64,000 bases of DNA, from positions 930,001-994,000 of the forward strand of contig NZ_CP113977.2 of NCBI RefSeq assembly GCF_026870175.2, written 5' to 3'. Made by a program: the position numbers and the translations under genes. Under the pieces are notes generated by a model. The model did not search any database and was not told the DNA's origin. It saw only the letters and a list, made by a program, of their open reading frames with translations. Origin of the DNA: Flavobacterium aestivum. GTDB lineage: Bacteria > Bacteroidota > Bacteroidia > Flavobacteriales > Flavobacteriaceae. Below are positions 28,464 to 38,000 of this stretch, piece by piece (the first letter of the stretch is position 1; each line of letters starts with the position of its first letter).

Positions 28464-30131
28464 TTAGTTTAATTTGATGATACTTCCTTTTAGCTCCATA
28501 GTTGCTGATGCATTCACCTTGCATCCCATACTTTCCATTTTTACATCTCCTTTTGCCTTTATTATTAAATCTTTGCTGCTTTCTATGGTTATCCCGTCTT
28601 GGTTCATCATTATTTTGTTTTTATTTTCATCTTCAAGAACAAACCCCTTTTCGTCATCGCTTATCAAAAGTTTATTCCCTTTTTTTGTACTTAATTCTAT
28701 AAACTTTTTTTCATCATCCAGAATTATTTTTGTGCCTTCTTTTGTCACAAAACCCTTAACATAATTTTCTTTTGCAATTGGGAAAGGCATTTTATTGGCA
28801 CTACTGTATAGGCTTCCCAATACTATTGGAGTATCAGGATTATTTCCCAAACAGCCCAATATTACCTCATCACCAACACTTGGTATAAAATAGCTTCCCA
28901 TCTCTTTTGAGGCATTCAGAGTGGCTAATCGAGCCCATACTCCTTCTCCTTTTTCGGATAAAATAGGGATGCGTACCTTTATTCTAAATTCGTTATTGGG
29001 ATCTTCGTCTATTTGTGTAACAACTCCTATTTGTAAACCATTTATGGAATTGTTTTGGCCAATTTGTGCTTGTGGACTGGGTGATTGTTTGACGGCGCTT
29101 TCAGCAAACGTTTGTTCGCCTTCTAATCCAAATGTGTATTCTGTTTTCCAACATCCTTTAGCTATGCTATGCTGTTCGGCGGTAATTAATAATAGTACAT
29201 CATCAATTTTTTCATTGACTTTTTTACATTTTATATAATCTCCAGCTTTAGCTTCTAGATTGCCAAATGTTTCTACTTTTCCATTAGTTGTTTGAATAAT
29301 ACTTTTTGTCAAAATAGATTCAGCCATCCTTTTTAGAGTAGATGGGTCAAACCTACTCTCATTGAGTTTTATTGTTTTTTTAATGTCATTAAGTGATTCT
29401 TGTTCCTTAAATTCATTTTTTACAGCTTGAGTAGCTGGATCCCAATATTCTATGGTTGCTTTTCTTATCTTTTTTGTAATGTCTGATTTTCCAGAAAAAG
29501 CAAAAACATTGGTTCCATTCTCGGCTAGATATTTTTCTGAAGATGGGGTTTCTAAAATGTCAACTCCGTTAAATTCAGAATTTCGTACCGCTACAAAAAC
29601 GCCAATTGAGTCAAGGTAGCTTAAAACAAAATCCCAAGGACAGGTATTGGTGTTATGTGTTATTTTTTCTTTTCCCCAACCTTTTCCGGATAAACTACTG
29701 TTGAGGGTTAACCCTTTAGTGAATAGCTTTAGCTTATCATCGAATGTCTGGTCATTTGTTTCAGCTTCTGTAGATGGCAAAGTCATTGCATGTGCTTTGT
29801 CTTTGCATTCTATTTTTACATTAATATAATTTCCGGCTTGAAGTTTTTCTACGGATTTAATGAATCCTTTAAAAAGTGTTTTCTTTTTATCTCCGGAAAA
29901 TATGTCAAACGTTATTTCTTGATCTACTTGTAATTTATCACTTGGCAATGCCATATTATTGTCCAAGTCATAGTTTGAGGCCAAAAAAGTAAATTTTGCA
30001 GACGGAATTTTATTCAATTCAAAGTTTATTCTAGCATCTGTTAATAAAGTATCCAATCCATTATTATCAGTTCCTATCAGAACCTCAACTCTTAATACTT
30101 CTTCTGTCGCTATATAAGGGGTAACAGACAT
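28464..30131 (-). CDS. VgrG/gp5-gp27-like spike protein (Afp8-like)
   Basis: 555 residues. Residues 1-360 resemble the gp27-like hub (IKVRI-free beta domains with a PWDFVLSYLDSIGVFVAVRN motif). The segment IGVVTQIDEDPNNEFRIKVR to GDEVILGCLGNNPDTPIVLG (about 370-455) is the OB-fold of gp5/VgrG proteins. The C-terminal 100 residues form a repetitive beta region (KKFIELSTKKGNKLLISDDE onward), as in a triangular prism spike. There is no extra C-terminal toxin domain. The protein would form the trimeric spike at the tube tip, capped by the PAAR protein encoded next. It lies 6 bp after the LysM gene. This is a strong marker for a contractile injection system. Confidence 0.9.
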   Translation of the reverse strand: MSVTPYIATEEVLRVEVLIGTDNNGLDTLLTDARINFELNKIPSAKFTFLASNYDLDNNMALPSDKLQVDQEITFDIFSGDKKKTLFKGFIKSVEKLQAGNYINVKIECKDKAHAMTLPSTEAETNDQTFDDKLKLFTKGLTLNSSLSGKGWGKEKITHNTNTCPWDFVLSYLDSIGVFVAVRNSEFNGVDILETPSSEKYLAENGTNVFAFSGKSDITKKIRKATIEYWDPATQAVKNEFKEQESLNDIKKTIKLNESRFDPSTLKRMAESILTKSIIQTTNGKVETFGNLEAKAGDYIKCKKVNEKIDDVLLLITAEQHSIAKGCWKTEYTFGLEGEQTFAESAVKQSPSPQAQIGQNNSINGLQIGVVTQIDEDPNNEFRIKVRIPILSEKGEGVWARLATLNASKEMGSYFIPSVGDEVILGCLGNNPDTPIVLGSLYSSANKMPFPIAKENYVKGFVTKEGTKIILDDEKKFIELSTKKGNKLLISDDEKGFVLEDENKNKIMMNQDGITIESSKDLIIKAKGDVKMESMGCKVNASATMELKGSIIKLN

Positions 30132-30137
30132 ATTTGT

Positions 30138-30908
30138 TTATTTTATTGGAGGGAATATTAATTTTGTGCCTATATTAATTTTTCTAAAGCTCAATAATTT
30201 ATTGCGTTTGGCAACATCTATATAGTGTTCTGGATTTTCATAAATTCCTTCGGCTAGTAATGTTATTTTATCATTCATCATAAACTCTCGTTCATGGGTC
30301 AAATCTGGAGAGCTTTTTTTCTGCTCCTCTACCATTGACTTATAGGTGGCAGTTCCTTTAAACAAACATTTGGCCTTTGCTCTTATAGGGCAACCATCAC
30401 CGCGGAACAGGTAGTACTCGACCTCCATGTTTTTTAATCTGCAGGGTAATTCATAGCCTCCCCATAAAAGTTTTAAATAGGCTGTCTGATGTTTTTGCCC
30501 ATCAAAACCCATCAATAGATTTTTAAATTCTTCTATTGCTTCTTCTACAGATTTTACTTCATCAAAGGGGTTTACTAATACGGGTTTTAGACCATCTGCA
30601 AATGATGAAACGTTATCCAGTAAAGACATTTTTCCTTTACCGTCTTTAATTTTTCCCGGAGGAACAACTCCTGAACTATCAAAAATAAAATCAAAAGTGA
30701 CCTCAGGACTTTCAATTCGATCAAATTTTAATTCATTACTAGTAGCTCCCATAGGTTGTCCTTCGCAAAAAACAACATTATGTTTTACAGTATATTTATC
30801 TGGATTGAGCTGAACAAAAATGGTTTTTTTAGGATCTTTTTTGTAAGTAGGATCATTATAGACCTCAATCCGCATTTTGTCAATTATGCCTAGTGCTGCC
30901 TGTATCAT
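30138..30908 (-). CDS. eCIS LysM-domain adaptor (Afp7-like)
   Basis: 256 residues. The N-terminal domain (FVQLNPDKYTVKHNVVFCEG, then FDRIESPEVTFDFIFDSSG) is a tube-like beta fold, as in Afp7/Pvc7 and phage gp53-like proteins. The C-terminal 55 residues form one LysM-like domain, ITLLAEGIYENPEHYIDVAK to INIGTKLIFPPIK. In eCIS particles this protein joins the tube end to the spike hub. Its ATG overlaps the TGA of the DUF5908 gene (ATGA at 30905-30908), which shows translational coupling. The spike gene follows after 6 bp. Confidence 0.88.
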   Translation of the reverse strand: MIQAALGIIDKMRIEVYNDPTYKKDPKKTIFVQLNPDKYTVKHNVVFCEGQPMGATSNELKFDRIESPEVTFDFIFDSSGVVPPGKIKDGKGKMSLLDNVSSFADGLKPVLVNPFDEVKSVEEAIEEFKNLLMGFDGQKHQTAYLKLLWGGYELPCRLKNMEVEYYLFRGDGCPIRAKAKCLFKGTATYKSMVEEQKKSSPDLTHEREFMMNDKITLLAEGIYENPEHYIDVAKRNKLLSFRKINIGTKLIFPPIK

Positions 30909-31078
30909 CTTTCTTCTCTTTCTTTTAGTTTCTCTAATATTTTATCCATGCATTCCTTAACCAGTTCAGATTTCAGTTTGTCTAAATGGAGATTAGAAAC
31001 TGTTGTTTCTGCTAGAGAGTTGGGTTTTTCCTCATCAATTTTTACTTTGATATGCAATTCTTTAATTTCTATAGCCAT
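30905..31078 (-). CDS. DUF5908-type small eCIS protein
   Basis: A 57-residue gene with MAIEIKELHIKVKIDEEKP at its N-terminus and a charged helical C-terminus ending KLKEREER. The start matches the MPIEI-x-EL-x-I-x pattern that I know as DUF5908, a small protein family found between tube and LysM genes in eCIS operons. It is packed between them here, 11 bp after the second tube gene and overlapping the LysM gene by 4 bp (ATGA). Its coding nature is supported by this coupling and by the unbroken operon layout. The role is unknown; a position near the tube initiator, as for Afp6, is a guess. Confidence 0.75.
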   Translation of the reverse strand: MAIEIKELHIKVKIDEEKPNSLAETTVSNLHLDKLKSELVKECMDKILEKLKEREER

Positions 31079-31089
31079 TCAATTATGTT

Positions 31090-31548
31090 TTAAAAACTAG
31101 GTATTGGTATTTCTTTAAATGAGTTGTATTTTAAAGTAATAGTCTCAATAACGATCTTATTTTCCTCAGCATTAAAATCACCATAATCAACAGATAGAGG
31201 AATGGCATGCGAAACATACCAAGCCTTTACAGGGTTTCCTTTTTCATTTAATAAAGAAACGAGAAGATTTGCTGGTGCAAAATTGAAGTTCTCTATGGCA
31301 TTTGAACACCATAGAGAAACTCCAGACATATCGGAAGTTAAACCTCTTTTTAAAACCAAATCCTGATATCCGGTTCGAAAGGGTAACTGATGTGTATATC
31401 TATTTTGGCCACCTTCTTTGTAAGCCTCCATTTCTACAGTCGCCTTAAGTCCGGTAACACTCTGAAATTTGGTATCAATACTAAATTGAGGCAATAATTC
31501 AAAAATGACGGAAAAATGAAAACCTACTATAGGGTCATTATTTGCCAT
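31090..31548 (-). CDS. eCIS inner tube protein 2 (Afp5-like tube initiator)
   Basis: 152 residues. It starts MANNDPIVGFHFSVIFELLP and shows the tube-protein pattern VTGLKATVEMEAYKEGGQN, DLVLKRGLTSDMSG and the late YNSFKEIPIPS. These features match the gp19/Hcp-like phage tail tube family. It is similar in length and layout to the upstream tube gene, so the two are paralogues. In known eCIS one copy builds the tube and the other forms its first ring at the baseplate. Position next to the LysM and spike genes makes the initiator role more likely for this copy. Spacing to the previous tube gene is 5 bp. Confidence 0.82.
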   Translation of the reverse strand: MANNDPIVGFHFSVIFELLPQFSIDTKFQSVTGLKATVEMEAYKEGGQNRYTHQLPFRTGYQDLVLKRGLTSDMSGVSLWCSNAIENFNFAPANLLVSLLNEKGNPVKAWYVSHAIPLSVDYGDFNAEENKIVIETITLKYNSFKEIPIPSF

Positions 31549-31553
31549 AATAA

Positions 31554-31994
31554 TTAGGCTACATGTTCCATAGTAAATCCGTGATTGGCTATCTCAACAG
31601 TATCAATTGCAGCTTCGTTAGCATCGGCTTTCATGTCTGAACATTTTAAGGAAACGATAAAACAGTCTTTTACTTTCCAAACAACGACAGGAGCATGGTT
31701 TTCATTTAAAAGGGAAATTGTTATGTTTCTTCTTTCAACTGTGTTCATTGCAACGGTATTGTACCATTGATAAAACTCATTATCACCGGCAAAGACTCCT
31801 CTTTTTAGTGAAATGTTGTTTAATTTTTGCAAGCCTGGCATCTTCTTTTTAAAGAATTCAGGACTAGAACCTACTCTATGTTCAATGATATCCATTTCTT
31901 TATTCAAGCCTGAAACTTCAGTAAAAGCTATTTTTGTACCACCCCATTCTACGCTAAAATGAAACTTTGGTAACGGGAAATCTGTATTTGGCAT
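31554..31994 (-). CDS. eCIS inner tube protein 1 (Afp1-like)
   Basis: 146 residues. The sequence FPLPKFHFSVEWGGTKIAFT, EVSGLNKEMDIIEHRVGSSP, NNISLKRGVFAGDNEFYQWY and the C-terminal VEIANHGFTMEH is typical of phage tail/eCIS tube proteins (gp19 family). Hexameric rings of this protein would stack into the inner tube that is pushed out when the sheath contracts and that can carry cargo in its lumen. It lies 44 bp behind the sheath gene, the same spacing as between cap and sheath genes. The longer gaps before sheath and tube 1 may allow higher translation of these abundant subunits. Confidence 0.88.
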   Translation of the reverse strand: MPNTDFPLPKFHFSVEWGGTKIAFTEVSGLNKEMDIIEHRVGSSPEFFKKKMPGLQKLNNISLKRGVFAGDNEFYQWYNTVAMNTVERRNITISLLNENHAPVVVWKVKDCFIVSLKCSDMKADANEAAIDTVEIANHGFTMEHVA

Positions 31995-32038
31995 AATGAT
32001 ATGTTTTTAGAATTATTTGTAGATAAATAAAATGATTA

Positions 32039-33994
32039 CTATGATTTTTGAAGCATTTGTTTGAATTCTAATACTATGAATTCTGCCGGTCTTGAAGGAG
32101 CATATCCTATTTTCACAATCATTCTTCCTTCTAGAATATCTTGGGCTGTCATTGTTTGGTTAATTCCAACAGCCACAAAAAAGGCATGCTCTGGTTTAGC
32201 TCCTGCTAATGCCCCATCATTCCAAATAGAAGTAAGATAATTTTCAATCATTCCTTTTACATTAACCCAAGTTTGAGAAACATTAGGCTCGAATACAAAT
32301 CGCATACAGGCTTTTTTGACTGATTCTTCAATCATATTGCCAAGACGTCTTACGTTGATATAGCGCCAGTCGTTGCTATTTCCGTCAAGAGTACGCGCTC
32401 CCCAAACTAAGAATCCTTTTCCTGTAAACTTTCTAATCGCATTAATTGATTTTCCGGTTTCATGAATGTTCATTGGTTCTTGATCAAAGTCATTAATATC
32501 GGCAGTTAAACTAATGATGCCGTTAATGCTTACGTTTGCTGGTGCTTTCCAAACACCTCTTGTTGCATCTGTTTGAGCATAAATACCAGCAATAGCCCCA
32601 GATGGAGGAATAGTATTCATACTTTTTGATAGTTTGGAAACGATTGTTGCGTAAATTGGCATTTGAGCAATCAAGTTGTTTTCTTGAACCAATTCATATT
32701 TATAAATTGAATTTATTGCAGACTCTAATGTATTAATGATTTGAGTTTGCAGTTTATTGAGCTCAGCTTGAATTTTAATAAAATCAGGTTCGTCATGTTT
32801 TGGAACAACTGGACCAACTGTAGCAGGAACTTCATTGCTTAATTTTCCGTCATATTCGTTTGTTACAGATGCTGTCATGGCTGAGATTAATCCCCAATTT
32901 CCATTATAATCAGCATCACTAATCGATAATCCCAGTGGATCAACTGGAGTCGCATCTGTTTTGGATAATTTTTGATAGGCAGCTCTAAAATCAATCAATT
33001 TTTGGGCTAATGGTTTTAGGCTAAGGCTTACAATGTCATCATTAAAATATTTTTTGAAATCTGCATTTACTGATGCATCTGGTTTTCCAAAAACTTTTAA
33101 TAAATTCCAGCTTTTGCCTAAGTTAGAATTTAATTTTGTTGCATTTGCTGAAGCCCAATCCAAAAGTTTATTGGCGGTTAAACTGGCTCCCCAATTCGTT
33201 TTTAGAGTGTTTATGTCTGTGCCGTGTAAGCTTACAAAAGCATCTATGCTGTTTTTTAGTTTGGTGTCATTTGGATAAAATATTTTAAATCCTCCAGCAC
33301 CTACAGCTGTATTGATATCGGAGAATCTAAATTTGTTAGGGAAATTGGATAACAAATAAGGGTAATAGGCAGATCCATATTTTAGATTATTGGTACCAAT
33401 GGCATCTCTAAAATCAGCATTATCAGCAGTTAATCCCTTTGTTTTATCATATTTTACATCCATAATGACAAAGCGATCCATTAGTTTTTGGCATTGTATT
33501 AAAGCCTGTTTTTGTACTTCTCCTAAATCTGCTACTGATAAATTGACAGCGTCAGGGAATAATAATAAAGTTGGCTCATCATATTTTTCTAAAGAGGTAA
33601 TCCCAGTAACAAATTTTCCTTTTGTTGTTGCATCAAAAGCAGGATTATCAGAATACAAACCAATAGATTGGATATAACATTCTCCTCCGCCATTGGCATA
33701 GAAAAGTTGCAAACTATTATAGAGTTTAAATTTACTTTCATTTACGGTACAACTATCAAGAGGCAAGTTGTTCGCGTCTAGATTTATTGTAATTCCAAGA
33801 GGTTCTGCAGGACCACCAAACAATTGTTGAAACTCAAGTAAGGATAAGATTCGAGTAGGAACATTTGGTAAAGGTGCAATTTCGGTAAAACCTATAAATG
33901 CAGGAACTGCTGTTGCTACTTGAGCAACTGAAGGTGGGAATGCATCAATTTCATTTATGTAAACCCCTGGCGTTTTAATTGAGCTAATATTCAT
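32039..33994 (-). CDS. eCIS contractile sheath protein (Afp2/3/4-like)
   Basis: 651 residues. The N-terminus TPGVYINEIDAFPPSVAQVA to VPAFIGFTE is the conserved sheath start. The C-terminal quarter has GFLVWGARTLDGNSNDWRYI, NVRRLGNMIEESVKKACMRF, FVAVGINQTMTAQDILEGRM and APSRPAEFIVLEF, the conserved handshake core. Between them (about residues 190-430) lies a long family-variable insertion that should face outwards. Only one sheath gene is present, whereas the antifeeding prophage has three. The product polymerises around the tube and drives injection by contraction. Family identity is secure. Confidence 0.94.
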   Translation of the reverse strand: MNISSIKTPGVYINEIDAFPPSVAQVATAVPAFIGFTEIAPLPNVPTRILSLLEFQQLFGGPAEPLGITINLDANNLPLDSCTVNESKFKLYNSLQLFYANGGGECYIQSIGLYSDNPAFDATTKGKFVTGITSLEKYDEPTLLLFPDAVNLSVADLGEVQKQALIQCQKLMDRFVIMDVKYDKTKGLTADNADFRDAIGTNNLKYGSAYYPYLLSNFPNKFRFSDINTAVGAGGFKIFYPNDTKLKNSIDAFVSLHGTDINTLKTNWGASLTANKLLDWASANATKLNSNLGKSWNLLKVFGKPDASVNADFKKYFNDDIVSLSLKPLAQKLIDFRAAYQKLSKTDATPVDPLGLSISDADYNGNWGLISAMTASVTNEYDGKLSNEVPATVGPVVPKHDEPDFIKIQAELNKLQTQIINTLESAINSIYKYELVQENNLIAQMPIYATIVSKLSKSMNTIPPSGAIAGIYAQTDATRGVWKAPANVSINGIISLTADINDFDQEPMNIHETGKSINAIRKFTGKGFLVWGARTLDGNSNDWRYINVRRLGNMIEESVKKACMRFVFEPNVSQTWVNVKGMIENYLTSIWNDGALAGAKPEHAFFVAVGINQTMTAQDILEGRMIVKIGYAPSRPAEFIVLEFKQMLQKS

Positions 33995-34038
33995 AATTTT
34001 TTAGTTTAATTATTTTAATTGCTTGATACTATTGTTGT

Positions 34039-34719
34039 TTATTCTAATTGTATTGATTTGGACTCCAATTCTCCAGTTTGATCACTTATGTCATTATTCC
34101 ATAATTGAACTTTTGCTTTTTTGATTACATCTTGAGTTGGTAAGTCATCTTCTTTTTGTACACGTATCATACGCATGGTGTATAAAACAGAAGGCATATA
34201 TCTGCTGCCTAAATAAGACCACATTTGGTTGAGTTGTTCCGTTTTTAGACTCACCAGATCTAAAATAAGTTTGTTCATTAACTTGGCCTGATTCTCGGAA
34301 ATTTCGGTTTGTTCAAAAAAGTCAGTGTCATTTTCACCATAATAGAACACATTGTTTTGCTGTAAACATTGGATGATGTATTCCAGTTTATCAAGACCTT
34401 CACTGTATTTGCTTTGGTCTTTATTGTAAGAAGTGAATAATAGGGATATGACCAAATTTTGAGCCGGTTTTTTATACTTTTCTATAGAATTTCCGCTTCC
34501 GGAATATTCTTTATAGAGACTCATGTTTTTTAAGGTTTTATCCTCTTCAATATTTACAATAGAGAGGATCATTGATGATTTTTCTTGTACAAAATCATCC
34601 CCATCATTTAAAGTAGCCACATTTGTCAATTCTATATTGATTACAACTCCAACATTAAGCGAAGTAATTTTAGAAGTAATTTTCTTAGATAACTTGTCAA
34701 GTATTTTGGCTAAAGTCAT
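34039..34719 (-). CDS. eCIS cap/tail terminator (Pvc16/Afp16-like, DUF4255)
   Basis: 226 residues. The segment ISLLFTSYNKDQSKYSEGLD followed by LEYIIQCLQQNNVF and the late LGSRYMPSVLYTMRMIRVQK match the DUF4255/Pvc16 family. Its members cap the distal end of the tube and sheath and fix particle length. It is the first gene of the operon here; in the antifeeding prophage the homologue is last. It lies 44 bp before the sheath gene. A promoter box at 34753-34760 and a palindrome just upstream indicate that transcription of the whole cluster begins here. Confidence 0.88.
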   Translation of the reverse strand: MTLAKILDKLSKKITSKITSLNVGVVINIELTNVATLNDGDDFVQEKSSMILSIVNIEEDKTLKNMSLYKEYSGSGNSIEKYKKPAQNLVISLLFTSYNKDQSKYSEGLDKLEYIIQCLQQNNVFYYGENDTDFFEQTEISENQAKLMNKLILDLVSLKTEQLNQMWSYLGSRYMPSVLYTMRMIRVQKEDDLPTQDVIKKAKVQLWNNDISDQTGELESKSIQLE

Positions 34720-34752
34720 GTTGTTGATTGGGGGTCTTTTAGGTTAGGCAGC

Positions 34753-34760
34753 CAAACTTA
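34753..34760 (-). promoter_or_regulatory. Predicted -7 box of the eCIS operon
   Basis: The minus strand reads TAAGTTTG, an exact TAnnTTTG match 33 bp before the cap gene start. A TTTTTG element ends 16 bp upstream (34777-34782) and would be the -33 box, slightly closer than usual. No other promoter-like match lies between here and ileS on this strand. Confidence 0.5.
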
Positions 34761-34776
34761 GACGATTTTTTAAAAT

Positions 34777-34804
34777 CAAAAACACGTAGAAATACGTGTT
34801 TTTG
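34777..34804. promoter_or_regulatory. Perfect palindrome at the eCIS promoter, candidate operator
   Basis: CAAAAACACGTA and TACGTGTTTTTG form a perfect 12-bp inverted repeat separated by 4 bp (GAAA). It covers the likely -33 element and sits upstream of the -7 box, so it is placed for a repressor or activator dimer. As it lies upstream of the predicted start of transcription it should not be part of the eCIS leader RNA. A terminator is less likely because no minus-strand gene feeds into it from the ileS side. The rest of the 288-bp gap to ileS shows only the ileS promoter. Confidence 0.5.
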
Positions 34805-34975
34805 AGAATGTTGTATGAAAAAGAGCTAAAATTTTTTATTGTTTTTAATCCGCGTTCTGTAAAATTATTAGGCATGTTTTATAAAAAAACGAAACTTAAA
34901 AAAGGTCAATTGATTACATTTTGAGGTAAGGTGCAACTTTTGTCTTGTGTTTTGCCTTTTTACTATAAAATTCCT

Positions 34976-34983
34976 TACTTTCG
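34976..34983 (+). promoter_or_regulatory. Possible promoter of ileS
   Basis: TACTTTCG differs from TAnnTTTG at one position, 24 bp before the ileS start. A TTTG at 34951-34954 gives a 21-bp spacer. Confidence 0.4.
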
Positions 34984-35007
34984 CACCACGATTAAGAAAA
35001 GGATAAA

Positions 35008-38000
35008 ATGAGCACAAAATTTACTGAATACAAAGGACTTGACTTGCCTACTGTGGCGTCAGAAGTACTGGATTTTTGGAAGAAAGAAAACATCTTTGAA
35101 AAAAGTGTAACCACTCGTGAAGGAAATCCTCCTTTCGTGTTTTTTGAAGGACCACCTTCGGCAAATGGATTACCTGGAATACACCACGTAATGGCACGTG
35201 CTATTAAAGATATTTTTTGCAGATATAAAACCCAAAAAGGATTCCAAGTAAAGCGTAAAGCAGGTTGGGATACCCATGGTTTACCTGTGGAATTGGGTAC
35301 AGAAAAAGAATTAGGAATCACCAAAGAAGATATTGGAAAAAAAATAACCGTAGAGGAGTATAACGAGGCGTGTAAGAAAACCGTAATGCGTTATACTGAT
35401 GTATGGAATGACCTAACCGAAAAAATGGGGTATTGGGTAGATATGGAAGATCCGTATGTGACTTACAAATCCAAATACATGGAATCGGTTTGGTGGTTGC
35501 TGAAACAAATCTACAACAAGGATTTGATGTACAAAGGATATACGATTCAGCCGTATTCTCCAAAAGCCGGAACAGGGTTAAGTTCTCATGAGGTTAACCA
35601 ACCGGGAAGTTACAGAGACGTTACCGATACTACAATCGTAGCACAATTTAAAGTGGTTGAAGACCAAAAGGAATTAGTTTTCAATACGTTTTATAATTAC
35701 ATAAATTCTAATAATTTAAAGCATTATAAGTTCGAAAGACTAGATCTTGATGAGATTCATTTCTTAGCTTGGACGACTACACCTTGGACTTTGCCAAGTA
35801 ATACAGCTTTGACAGTTGGACCTAGAATTGAATACGTTTTAGTAAAAACATTCAATCAATATACTTTCCGTCCGTCGAATGTGATTTTGGCTAAAAACCT
35901 TGTTGGAAAACAATTTGGTAAAGGTTTTTTTGAAAGTACAGATCCAGCAGATTTTGAAAATTTCAAAGAAGGCGATAAAAAAATACCATTCCACATCCTT
36001 GCTGAATGCAAAGGGTCTGATCTAGTAGGTATCCGTTATGAGCAATTATTGCCATACGCGTTGCCTTACCAAAACCCAGAAAATGCTTTTAGAGTAATTT
36101 CGGGAGATTTTGTTACGACAGAGGATGGAACCGGAATTGTGCACACAGCACCAACTTTTGGAGCTGATGATGCCAAGGTAGCCAAAGAAGCTACACCAGA
36201 AGTACCGCCAATGTTAGTGTTGGACGAAAATGAAAACCCAGTTCCTTTGGTTGATTTACAAGGGAAATTCACTTCACACATGGGTGAATTTGGAGGTAAA
36301 TATGTTAAGAATGAGTATTATGCTGAGGGAGAAGCTCCTGAGCGTTCTGTAGATGTTGAAATTGCCATTCGATTAAAAGAAGAAAATAAAGCATTCAAAG
36401 TAGAGAAGTATGTGCACAGTTACCCACATTGCTGGAGAACCGATACGCCTATTTTATATTATCCTTTGGATTCTTGGTTTATAAAAATCACTGAGGTTAG
36501 AGATCGTATGTTCGACCTTAACGAAAGCATTAACTGGAAGCCAAAAGCAACAGGAGAGGGACGTTTTGGAAATTGGCTGAAAAATGCCAACGACTGGAAC
36601 TTGTCTCGTTCTCGTTACTGGGGAATTCCATTGCCGATTTGGAGAAGCGAAGATGGAACCGAAGAAATCCTTATAGGTTCTGTTGAAGAATTATACAACG
36701 AAATAGAAAAAGCAGTTCAGGCTGGTGTTCAATCAGAAAATCCATTTAAAGGATTCCAAGTTGGAAACATGTCTGATGAGAACTATGATTTAATTGATTT
36801 GCATAAAAATGTAGTTGATCAAATTACGTTAGTTTCAGCTTCAGGAAAAGCGATGAAGCGTGAGGCTGATTTGATAGACGTTTGGTTTGACTCAGGAGCA
36901 ATGCCGTATGCACAATGGCACTATCCTTTTGAAAACAAAGAAAAAATAGACGGAAACAAAGATTACCCAGCAGATTTTATTGCCGAAGGAGTAGATCAAA
37001 CTCGCGGATGGTTTTATACTTTACATGCTATCGGAACTTTGGTTTTTGATAAAGTAGCCTACAAAAATGTAGTGTCAAACGGATTAGTTTTGGACAAAAA
37101 CGGACAAAAAATGTCTAAACGTTTGGGTAATGCTGCCGATCCTTTTGAGACTTTAAAAGAGTATGGCCCAGATGCTACGCGTTGGTACATGATATCGAAT
37201 GCTAATCCTTGGGATAATTTAAAATTTGATTTAGAAGGAATCGCTGAGGTGCGTCGTAAGTTCTTTGGAACGTTGTACAATACATATTCGTTCTTTAGTT
37301 TGTATGCCAATATAGATGGATTTAAATACGATGAGGCTGAAATTCCGTTAAACGAAAGACCTGAAATTGACCAATGGATTATTTCGGAATTGAATACTTT
37401 AATTGCAGATGTAGATAGTTTTTATGCTGATTATGAGCCAACAAAAGCAGCTCGTGCTATATCTGAATTTGTTCAGGAAAACCTAAGTAACTGGTACGTT
37501 CGTTTGTGTCGTCGTCGTTTCTGGAAAGGAGAATATGCACAAGACAAAATTGCAGCTTATCAAACACTTTATACTTGTTTGCTATCTATTAGTAAAATAA
37601 GTGCTCCAATAGCTCCTTTCTTTATGGATGGACTTTACAGAGATTTAACAAAGGCTACACAATCAGAAAATTTTGAGTCAGTACATTTGGCCCAGTTTCC
37701 AATTTCGGTTGAAAAGTATGTTAATAAAATGTTAGAGAGCAAAATGCAGAAAGCGCAGACTATTTCATCACTTGTTTTATCACTTAGAAAAAAGGAGATG
37801 ATTAAGGTGCGTCAACCATTGCAAAAGGTAATGATTCCAGTACTTGACGATAGTCAAAGGCTAGAAATAGAAGCAGTTTCGGATCTAATAAAAGCTGAGG
37901 TAAATGTAAAAGAAATTGTACTTTTAGATGATGCTTCGGGAATTTTGATCAAGCAAATAAAGCCAAATTTTAAAGCTCTAGGGCCTCGCTTCGGAAAAGA

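Noticed and set aside
28462..28524. Longer start for the PAAR protein overlapping the spike gene
   Set aside because: The extra residues do not resemble PAAR proteins; the ATG 2 bp after the spike stop is normal for this tightly packed operon.
34777..34804. Terminator hairpin
   Set aside because: No gene on the plus strand reads into it, and on the minus strand nothing lies upstream before ileS, which runs the other way.
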